Of a stretch of DNA of 12,596 bases, positions 7,029 to 12,596 are shown in pieces. The notes under the pieces were generated by a model that was not told where the DNA came from, did no database searches, and worked only from the letters and a program-made list of their open reading frames with translations. The stretch lies in contig JABMOP010000295.1 in the NCBI GenBank assembly GCA_013204125.1, positions 1-12,596 of the forward strand, in the 5' to 3' direction. The stretch comes from Rhodospirillales bacterium (GTDB taxonomy: Bacteria > Pseudomonadota > Alphaproteobacteria > Rhodospirillales > UBA2165). A program made the translations under genes and the position numbers. Each line of letters starts with the position of its first letter. The stretch's first letter is position 1.

Positions 7029-8260
7029 TGCGGATCGTTCTCATAAATCATTGCCACCCGGATACGCCGCATGTCTGCGCCACCCGTTTCCGCGAATTTT
7101 CCGGCGCTCTTGCGCGCAGAGGGCATCAGGTGGTTTTGCTGACTGCGCCGCTGGGCAATGTAACCGGGTTACCAGAGCCCAGCGATATTCCTGAACTTCT
7201 GGCGGCGCATGATTTCGCGGCGCCTTTCGAATTATCAACGCCGCCGATGGCGCCGGGAATGTTATCTTATTTGAGAAACGAAAATACACCGCGCTTTATC
7301 CGCCAAGGCATTGTCCTTTGGTATTATATTGTACGCGGCGGCGTTTTTACCGATTGGCGAAATGGCGCCCGGCGCTATCTCCCGGCTTTAGCCTCATCTT
7401 TCGAGCCTGAAATAATCTGGTCCAATTTTGGCAATACGGACTGCTGGAACATCGCGGCCCTGTTATCGACAGAAGCCGAGTGCCCCTGGGTTGCCGACAT
7501 CAAAGATTTTTGGAGCAGCTTTATCGCCGCCCCGCTTCGCCCAAGGCTTGCCCGCCGGTACGGGGGAGCCAAGGCGTTTACCGCTCTATCGGGGACCCAC
7601 GCGGCAGATGCCCGGGCTTGGTTCTCCAATAATATCGAAATAATTTACAGTGGATTTCGGCCCGGCATGGTCCGCACCGGTAGCGATGAAATTCCGGATG
7701 GTAAAATGATATTCAATCTAACCGGCGCCGTGTACGGGCGGGAACATTTGCAAATATTGAAAGCGGCTATTGAGGCCTGGCTAAGCAATCTGTCCGCCGA
7801 TGCGGCAGCGAATATCGAGTTTATCTATTGCGGCAACGATGCAGGCGACGTGAAAGAAGTTTTTGGCGGTCTGGCTAGGTTCTGCAAAACCAACATCAAC
7901 GGTTTCGTGCCATTGGAAAAGCTTCAAGAAATTCAGCGGCGCAGCTTTGCCAATTTATATATCGCCAGTGCCAGAACATTTCATCATAAAGTCTTTGAGC
8001 TGTTTGCCGCCGGCCGGTCGATTATCTGCTACCCTCGGGACAATGCCGAAACCGAGGGATTGGCCGGTCAGCTTGGAGCTGATTTCCATTCTTGCAGATC
8101 ATCCGAAGAAATTGTTTCCGCACTTCAGAAAAGCTTTGATCAATTTCCCTTACCGCCGCCGCTGCCAGGCGGCATCACGGCCTTCACCTGGGATGCGCAG
8201 GCGGAAAAACTTGAAAATATTTTATTGGACGCAGTCGCATCAGACACCGGGAACAGTTAA
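7028..8260 (+). CDS. GT4-like glycosyltransferase
   Basis: A 410-residue protein starting at MRIVLINHCHPDTPHVCATR. The frame is open 159 bases further upstream, but that part lies inside the AsnB-1 gene, and the ATG at 7028 gives the normal strand-first start of a GT-B enzyme, so I use it. The start overlaps the AsnB-1 stop (TAATG), which points to translational coupling; no separate ribosome binding site is seen. N-terminal features are REFSGALARRGHQVVLLTA (22-40) and IIWSNFGN (129-136); VADIKDFW (155-162) resembles the WcaI/WbuB-like layout. In the C-terminal domain are MIFNLTGAVYGREH (227-240), IEFIYCGN (263-270), INGFVPLEKL (290-299) and FHHKVFELFAAGRSIICY (318-335), which matches the donor-binding KxFEyxAxGxP region of GT4, with E324. 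The usual E-x7-E is not exact. Glycosyltransferase is well supported; sugar and linkage are unknown. Confidence 0.85.
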   Translation: MRIVLINHCHPDTPHVCATRFREFSGALARRGHQVVLLTAPLGNVTGLPEPSDIPELLAAHDFAAPFELSTPPMAPGMLSYLRNENTPRFIRQGIVLWYYIVRGGVFTDWRNGARRYLPALASSFEPEIIWSNFGNTDCWNIAALLSTEAECPWVADIKDFWSSFIAAPLRPRLARRYGGAKAFTALSGTHAADARAWFSNNIEIIYSGFRPGMVRTGSDEIPDGKMIFNLTGAVYGREHLQILKAAIEAWLSNLSADAAANIEFIYCGNDAGDVKEVFGGLARFCKTNINGFVPLEKLQEIQRRSFANLYIASARTFHHKVFELFAAGRSIICYPRDNAETEGLAGQLGADFHSCRSSEEIVSALQKSFDQFPLPPPLPGGITAFTWDAQAEKLENILLDAVASDTGNS

Positions 8261-8277
8261 GAGGAAATATCTGGAAC

Positions 8278-9564
8278 ATGGCAGCAATATCTAAATTAGG
8301 GAACGGTTTGTCGAATTTGTTCGCCCTTGGCCTGTTTTTGATGCCCGTGATTTCAATATTTTCATCCAAGGCGATGGTCCCCTTGTTCATATTGGTTTTG
8401 CTTGGGTATGCCGCGTCGAACATCTCGGCGGGCACCAAATGGCCTTCTATCTGGCGACCGGCTTATGTCGGAGTTATCCTTCTTATGGCGTTGGCAACGG
8501 CTAGTAGTCTTTGGTCAATCGACCGCAATTTGACTGTGGCCGCTATATTGCCGATTTCGGCTCTGATGGCAGCGGGATTGGTTCTCGTCGCGGGCGCGCC
8601 TCGAATGGACGCAAGTGGCTATAGATTGGAAAAAATGATCCTCGCCGGATTTGCGTTTGCGCTGGTTGTTTTTCTATTCGAATCGGTTACCGAAAATTGG
8701 CTGACGCGGACAGCGCGCGGATTGGATTGGGAAATCCTCATCAATGATTTCGCCGGCAATTTTGGAACCGATCCGTTGTTAAAAAACGGAACCGTCATCC
8801 TGTCACTCCTCTATTGGCCACTGGCGGCGACACTGCTCCGCCGGGGACGCTGGCCAGCGGCGATTATCGCCTGGACCCTGCTATTTTATCTGGCCATCGA
8901 CTATAGCGCTGAGACCGCTGCATTAAGTTTGATCGTAGGTGCGATTATATCCGGCCTTGCCGCCTGGCGAGCCAAACTGGTGACGGGCGCCTTAGCAATT
9001 ATATTTGCCGTTGGCGTCCTTGCCGCTCCGATCGCCGCCGACAGGCTACTTGCGCCAATAAATCAGTCAACTGTCGGCAAAATTACCCAATACCCTCAAA
9101 TTCCATTTTCCATCGCCAACCGATTGCTCACATGGAAATTCGTCGAAACACGGATATGGGAGCGTCCGTGGGCCGGCTGGGGGTTCAGATCGTCGCGCGC
9201 CATTCCCGGCGGCAATGAAAAATTCGCTATCGAAATCGTTAACCCCGAAACCAAATCGATATCGCGCGTATTGGATTTCAATATACCGCTACATCCTCAT
9301 AATCAGTGGCTGCAAATATGGTTGGAATTAGGGGTCGGTGGCGCGTTGATCGTGGCACTATTCGGCGCCGGCTTTATTTACCGCGCACGGCGATTAAACT
9401 TAAGCAAAAGTTTCGCAGCAACGCTGCCGGGCCTGATAACTTCGGTCCTTATATTCGCTTCGGCTAGTTTCGGTGCGTGGCAGAATTGGTGGATTGCAAC
9501 AGTATTTCTTGCAATCGCCTTTCACCGAGCCCTCGCCAGCCAAGGGGAAGCTCGGGGCAAGTGA
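8278..9564 (+). CDS. O-antigen ligase / polymerase-type membrane protein (Wzy_C family)
   Basis: A 428-residue integral membrane protein with about 12 hydrophobic segments, nine before and three after a large polar loop (roughly residues 251-350). The loop has the signature of the O-antigen ligase family: RLLTWKFVETRIWERPWAG (282-300), then WGFRSS (301-306), then LHPHNQWLQIWLELGVGG (338-355), with R282, H339 and H341. In WaaL-type proteins an arginine and a histidine in this periplasmic loop are needed for transfer of glycan from undecaprenyl diphosphate. The protein would therefore ligate O-antigen to lipid A-core or polymerise repeat units (Wzy); sequence alone does not separate these. The ATG at 8278 follows the glycosyltransferase stop by 17 bases, with GAGGA about 12 bases upstream, a rather long spacing. 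Last gene of the plus-strand arm; it ends 10 bases from the convergent AsnB-2 gene. Confidence 0.88.
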   Translation: MAAISKLGNGLSNLFALGLFLMPVISIFSSKAMVPLFILVLLGYAASNISAGTKWPSIWRPAYVGVILLMALATASSLWSIDRNLTVAAILPISALMAAGLVLVAGAPRMDASGYRLEKMILAGFAFALVVFLFESVTENWLTRTARGLDWEILINDFAGNFGTDPLLKNGTVILSLLYWPLAATLLRRGRWPAAIIAWTLLFYLAIDYSAETAALSLIVGAIISGLAAWRAKLVTGALAIIFAVGVLAAPIAADRLLAPINQSTVGKITQYPQIPFSIANRLLTWKFVETRIWERPWAGWGFRSSRAIPGGNEKFAIEIVNPETKSISRVLDFNIPLHPHNQWLQIWLELGVGGALIVALFGAGFIYRARRLNLSKSFAATLPGLITSVLIFASASFGAWQNWWIATVFLAIAFHRALASQGEARGK

Positions 9565-9574
9565 CCCTAGCCGC

Positions 9575-11578
9575 TTACTGTTCGATCCAGTGGGCGTGCC
9601 ACGCGGTCAAATTATAGAGAACCCAAATCAGCAAAGAGGCATCCCGGCGGCCACTTCGATGATCCTTGATAAGATCGCCAATTGCCTCCAGATCCGCGCC
9701 GATCTGCGGCAACAAAGGCGAAGACAGGATATTGCGCTCCGCAATTGCGCCAAATTCGCTTCGCAGCCATTCCGGCATCGGCGCTGCAAACCCCATTTTT
9801 TTACGCGTAATGATATCGTCCGGAATGATCCCGGACACAGCACGTTTCAATAGATATTTTGTTGTCCCATTTTGGATTTTATCGGACATCGGAATATCCA
9901 TGGTGAACTCGACCAAGTGATGGTCGAGGAACGGCACTCTGGCTTCCAAAGAAGACGCCATGGCAATTTTATCGACGCGCATCAAAAGGAGCTCGGGCAA
10001 ACGAAGTCGGAACTCATTGCCGATCATCCGGGTCAGCTGATCGCCGCCCGGAAATTCTTCGTCAAATTCGCTCAAATAATTATTCGCCACGGCAAAACTA
10101 TCGGCGGTCAAGAATTCCGGTGGCAGCAATCCAGCTTCTATAATTTCTTCAGAGCCGGTTGGCGGATCCGACGAAAAGCCCGGAAACAGTTTCTTCTTTT
10201 GGGATTCCCAAAAAGCGACGGCGCCGCTCCAAAAGGCTTCGCGCCCGCCGGCTGCCCGGTCAACCGCATCGGCGTATAATTCGAACGCAGGGAAAAACCC
10301 AGCCAAGCCAAGCGCCGCGGACGCCGCCGCCCGACGCGCAAATGCCGGGAAAAGAGATTGAAACGGGCGAAAATACCGATGGTGAAGGTTCAAATATTTC
10401 ATATAACCGTTATAGCCGCAGAACTGCTCGTCGGAACCTTCGCCAACCTGGATAACTTTAGCGCCGGAGGTGCGGGCTAGTTCAGAGACAAAATGCAACG
10501 GGATACAGACCCAATCGGCCAGCGGCTCGTCCTGATCTCGCACCAAATCTTGGAGATAGGCGATCATCGATTGCTCATCGACCATAACCTCGTGGTGGTT
10601 GGTGCCGAATTCTTTTGCGATGCGGGCGGCATAATCCAATTCGTTCAGATGTTGATGGTCCTTGAAGCCGACGGTGAAGGTATTCACCGGATCATCAGTA
10701 TAGCGGTCCATCAAAGCTACGTTCACGGAACTATCTATGCCGCCTGATAAAAACGCTCCGTAAGGCACATCGGACATCATACGTTTTTCAACCGCACTCG
10801 TCAGACGTTCGCGGATGCCGTTCGTCAAAAAATCCTCGCGGGCACTCGGCGAAAGCCCATCGAGCTTGCCGGCTTCGATCCCCTGCCCTGGGACTGCTTT
10901 CCAATACCGCCAAGACCGCATCTTGCCGTCGTCGCCGATTTCCATGCAGGTCGATGCCGGCAGTTTGTATATGCCATCGAACATGGTGAGCGGCGCTGGG
11001 GTCGTGAGGTAACTGAGATAATGGTAAAGCGCGATAGAATTCACTCGGCGTGGAATTCCCGAAACGGCCAAGATCGCCTTGATTTCCGAGCCGAAAGCGA
11101 AACCGCCGCCATGGCGGGTGAAGTAGACCGGCTTAACGCCGACGCGATCACGCGCCAGTGACAACCGTTTTTGGCCTTCATCCCAAATGGCAAAAGCGAA
11201 CATACCTTCCAAGCGCCGGACCAGCCCATCAAGGCCCCATTCTTCATAACCATGAACGATAACTTCGGTATCGGAATGATCGGACCGGAATGTATGCCCG
11301 GCGGCGATAAGTTCCTGCCTTAGAATTTTGTGATTATATATTTCGCCGTTGTAGGTAACGCGGACGGCGCCGTCCTCATTGGCCATCGGCTGTGAGGCGC
11401 GATCGGTCAGGTCAATGATTGTGAGGCGCCGATGCGCAAGGCCGACCCGTCCATCGTCGGAAACCCAGACGCCTTCTCCGTCCGGTCCCCGGTGCGCCAT
11501 TGCGCCGCACATGTTCAAAAGGCTGTCCCGGCGAACGCCGCTACCGTCGAACCTTAATTCTCCTGCGATCCCACACAT
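9575..11578 (-). CDS. asnB: Second asparagine-synthase-type glutamine amidotransferase (AsnB-2)
   Basis: A 667-residue AsnB-type enzyme starting at MCGIAG (ATG at 11578-11576). The frame is open to a TTG at 11614, but a start there would bury the required N-terminal Cys, so the inner ATG is right. Glutaminase motifs: Cys2, AHRGPDGEG (28-36), HRRLTIIDL (49-57), YNGEIYN (76-82), D103. Synthetase motifs: SGGIDSS (278-284), VGEGSDEQFCGY (378-389), and the conserved MRVDKIAMASSLEARVPFLD (533-552). It differs from AsnB-1 at the last two motifs (GEGSDEQFCGY against GQGADELLGGY; VDKIAMASSLEAR against GDRNSMAHSREVR), so the pair are separate subgroups, not a recent duplication. Reaction: ammonia from glutamine moved to an ATP-activated carboxylate. 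It could be the cell's asparagine synthetase or a second polysaccharide-modifying amidotransferase. It is transcribed alone, convergent with the ligase gene and divergent from the small gene at 11750. Confidence 0.92.
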   Translation of the reverse strand: MCGIAGELRFDGSGVRRDSLLNMCGAMAHRGPDGEGVWVSDDGRVGLAHRRLTIIDLTDRASQPMANEDGAVRVTYNGEIYNHKILRQELIAAGHTFRSDHSDTEVIVHGYEEWGLDGLVRRLEGMFAFAIWDEGQKRLSLARDRVGVKPVYFTRHGGGFAFGSEIKAILAVSGIPRRVNSIALYHYLSYLTTPAPLTMFDGIYKLPASTCMEIGDDGKMRSWRYWKAVPGQGIEAGKLDGLSPSAREDFLTNGIRERLTSAVEKRMMSDVPYGAFLSGGIDSSVNVALMDRYTDDPVNTFTVGFKDHQHLNELDYAARIAKEFGTNHHEVMVDEQSMIAYLQDLVRDQDEPLADWVCIPLHFVSELARTSGAKVIQVGEGSDEQFCGYNGYMKYLNLHHRYFRPFQSLFPAFARRAAASAALGLAGFFPAFELYADAVDRAAGGREAFWSGAVAFWESQKKKLFPGFSSDPPTGSEEIIEAGLLPPEFLTADSFAVANNYLSEFDEEFPGGDQLTRMIGNEFRLRLPELLLMRVDKIAMASSLEARVPFLDHHLVEFTMDIPMSDKIQNGTTKYLLKRAVSGIIPDDIITRKKMGFAAPMPEWLRSEFGAIAERNILSSPLLPQIGADLEAIGDLIKDHRSGRRDASLLIWVLYNLTAWHAHWIEQ

Positions 11579-11749
11579 ATTCTCGGTTCTATACGAATCG
11601 CCGCGTCTGACCAATCATTCCTTTTAAAGAATGGGCGCCCGGCAAAATTGCAACAGGTTACGCCATCATACCTAGAAAAAACCATGGAAATACCAATGTA
11701 ACCCGCTATTCTCATTTGATCGCAAATACAAAACTTAGGGGAGGCCAAT
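11579..11749. promoter_or_regulatory. Divergent intergenic region between AsnB-2 and the small gene
   Basis: 171 bases that must hold the promoters of AsnB-2 (minus) and the small gene at 11750 (plus). On the minus strand TATGAT (11670-11665) is a good -10 match but lacks a well-spaced -35. On the plus strand TTGCAA (11648-11653) lacks a good -10. An inverted pair GGTTAC (11656-11661) and GTAACC (11698-11703) is separated by 36 bases; this could be chance. The small gene has a strong Shine-Dalgarno, AGGGGAGG (11737-11744), five bases before its ATG. Placement supports regulatory content; the exact sites are not established. Confidence 0.3.
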
Positions 11750-12019
11750 ATGGCTGAACAATTGCCGACGGAGTATTTCGTAGAACGGGTTGCCAATATG
11801 GCACATGCCAATGGGGTGTTTCGCATCACATTCGCCCAACAGGCCGAGGGAGAATCGCTCCAACAGCAGGTTCGCCTGCTGATACCTGCCAATCAGCTCG
11901 GATCCATTCTGCAAGGAATTTCCAACGCCGCCAAGGATATCGGTGAACAGGTGCAAGCGCGCATAGAGACCGACGAAACGAAAGCACCAGCGAAAAAAGA
12001 CAGCCCTCCCAAGAAATAA
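11750..12019 (+). CDS. Small protein of unknown function (89 residues)
   Basis: I do not recognise this gene with confidence. It encodes 89 residues, starts MAEQLPTEYFVERVANMAHA and has the best ribosome binding site in the window (AGGGGAGG, five bases before ATG), so it is very likely real. The first 65 residues look like a compact alpha/beta domain: a beta strand, VFRITFAQQ (23-31), a second strand, QVRLLIPANQL (40-50), then an amphipathic helix, GSILQGISNAAKDIGEQVQ (51-69). The last 20 residues are a lysine- and proline-rich, probably disordered tail. No signal peptide or membrane helix. The strand-strand-helix order, with VRLLIP before the helix, is loosely like DUF3467-type small proteins, but this is only a resemblance by eye. 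It lies between AsnB-2 (divergent) and the VOC gene (same strand, 153 bases away), so operon membership is uncertain. Confidence 0.75.
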   Translation: MAEQLPTEYFVERVANMAHANGVFRITFAQQAEGESLQQQVRLLIPANQLGSILQGISNAAKDIGEQVQARIETDETKAPAKKDSPPKK

Positions 12020-12067
12020 GGCCGACCGGTACGCCGCGGGGCCGAGCTAACCGATCTGAGATAGGCC

Positions 12068-12111
12068 TTGAAATACAGCACTTAGCCATTCTATTAATTA
12101 GGCAATAGAAT
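12068..12111 (+). promoter_or_regulatory. Candidate promoter with overlapping inverted repeat upstream of the VOC gene
   Basis: In the 153-base gap before the VOC gene, TTGAAA (12068-12073) is five of six to the -35 consensus and TATTAA (12092-12097) is four of six to the -10, 18 bases apart. Overlapping the -10 is a perfect 8-base inverted repeat, ATTCTATT (12088-12095) and AATAGAAT (12104-12111), with an 8-base centre. A dyad over the -10 is where a dimeric repressor could bind. The rest of the gap holds no gene that I can see. This is a reading by eye of short AT-rich motifs and may be chance. Confidence 0.3.
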
Positions 12112-12172
12112 TTAGGACTGGAATTTAGATTTACCCCTTTTCAGCAGCCCTTAGGGGCGCGAGCGAGGATTT

Positions 12173-12596
12173 ATGGACGACATTGTCAGCAAAAAAAGTG
12201 CATCCGAAGGAACGGCGAATAAACCGCTCCTGGACCTTCAGTTCCTGTCCCATGGCACGGTCGAGTGCGAAAACTTAGACGAAACGCGCCGATTTTATGA
12301 AGACGTTCTGGGCATGGAATGTATCCAAACCAGCGCCCGGTCGATGATGATGCGCCTTAACTCTTCTACCACTATCGCGGCGGTTGCCGGCGGCGGCGGC
12401 ACCTCGGGCGGCCTTTATAATCACTTTGGCTTTGACGTTGCGACCCGCGAAGAAGTGGACGCGGCCTACAAAAAAGTCGCCCCGGTGCAGGAAGAATACA
12501 AAATCAAGAAGGTCACAAAGCCGGTATTCCAGCACGGCACGTATTCATTTTACATTGTCGATTTGGATGACAATTGGTGGGAAATTCTTGAAAATC
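12173..12596 (+). CDS. VOC / glyoxalase-fold metalloenzyme, partial at right edge
   Basis: 141 codons are seen and the frame runs off the right edge without a stop. The start ATG at 12173 follows GAGGA (12165-12169) at short spacing. After a polar leader of about 20 residues comes a vicinal-oxygen-chelate domain: LQFLSHGTVECENLDETRRF (22-41), FYEDVLGMEC (41-50), then NHFGFDV (83-89) and YSFYIVDLDDNWWEILEN (124-141). H27, H84 and E137 fit the usual two-His-one-Glu metal site of extradiol dioxygenases and relatives, and FYEDVLGM and DLDDNWWE are classic family landmarks. The fold supports glyoxalase, dioxygenase, fosfomycin-resistance or isomerase chemistry; which of these cannot be told. Only one beta-alpha-beta-beta-beta pair is visible, so a second domain could lie past the edge. 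No link to the polysaccharide genes is evident. Confidence 0.85.
   Translation, partial: MDDIVSKKSASEGTANKPLLDLQFLSHGTVECENLDETRRFYEDVLGMECIQTSARSMMMRLNSSTTIAAVAGGGGTSGGLYNHFGFDVATREEVDAAYKKVAPVQEEYKIKKVTKPVFQHGTYSFYIVDLDDNWWEILEN

Noticed and set aside
11579..11614. Twelve-codon N-terminal extension of AsnB-2 from a TTG
   Set aside because: Class II amidotransferases need Cys directly after the initiator Met; the extension would inactivate the enzyme.
11554..11892. Minus-strand open frame of 112 codons over the AsnB-2 promoter region and the small gene
   Set aside because: It is antisense to the small gene with its strong ribosome site and overlaps the AsnB-2 start out of frame; its product shows no motif.
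12020..12045. GC-rich stretch after the small gene as an intrinsic terminator
   Set aside because: GGCC and CGG/CCG segments can pair but leave a mismatched internal loop, and no T-run follows.
12137..12160. Short CCCCT/AGGGG and GCCC/GGGC pairings just before the VOC ribosome site, considered as a riboswitch
   Set aside because: Stems are only 4-5 bases, mutually exclusive, and match no riboswitch class that I know.
1..12596. Signs of a mobile element, CRISPR array, toxin-antitoxin or defence system
   Set aside because: Both strands were read for transposase, integrase, nuclease and repeat arrays; none was seen. All substantial open frames are accounted for by the genes listed.

Overview
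The window is dense bacterial DNA of medium GC content (roughly 50-55% by eye). It looks like part of a surface-polysaccharide locus (LPS O-antigen, capsule or exopolysaccharide) from an alphaproteobacterium, perhaps of Rhodospirillales type. That assignment is an inference from protein style and gene content; there is no rRNA or other phylogenetic marker. I see no tRNA, insertion sequence, CRISPR array or phage gene.

Layout. (1) Bases 1-3797, minus strand: four glycosyltransferase-type genes read right to left. They are a GT4 enzyme, a second GT4 enzyme, a CgeB-like glycosyltransferase and a further GT4 enzyme that runs off the left edge. All three junctions are 4-base ATGA overlaps, so this is a tightly coupled operon. 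(2) Bases 3798-3950: a divergent intergenic region, the likely promoter area for both arms. (3) Bases 3951-9564, plus strand: a GT9 (heptosyltransferase-type) enzyme, an asparagine-synthase-type glutamine amidotransferase (AsnB-1), a GT4-like glycosyltransferase and an O-antigen-ligase/polymerase-type membrane protein. (4) Bases 9575-11578, minus strand: a second, clearly different asparagine-synthase-type amidotransferase (AsnB-2), converging on the ligase gene with only 10 bases between them. (5) From 11579 to the right edge the content changes: a short gene of unknown function with a strong ribosome binding site, then a partial VOC/glyoxalase-fold metalloenzyme. Neither is obviously linked to polysaccharide synthesis.

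How the genes may work together. The five or six glycosyltransferases would build an oligosaccharide on the cytoplasmic face. One or both amidotransferases could convert a sugar carboxylate (for example a uronic acid) to an amide, a role known for asparagine-synthase homologues in some O-antigen loci. The Wzy/WaaL-type membrane protein would polymerise or ligate the product in the periplasm. No priming transferase, flippase, chain-length regulator, ABC exporter or nucleotide-sugar enzyme is visible, so the locus must continue to the left or elsewhere.

I do not see a clearly new biological system. The best leads are the paired, divergent AsnB-type enzymes around the ligase, a strong hairpin in front of AsnB-1 where no Shine-Dalgarno sequence is visible, and the small unknown gene at 11750.
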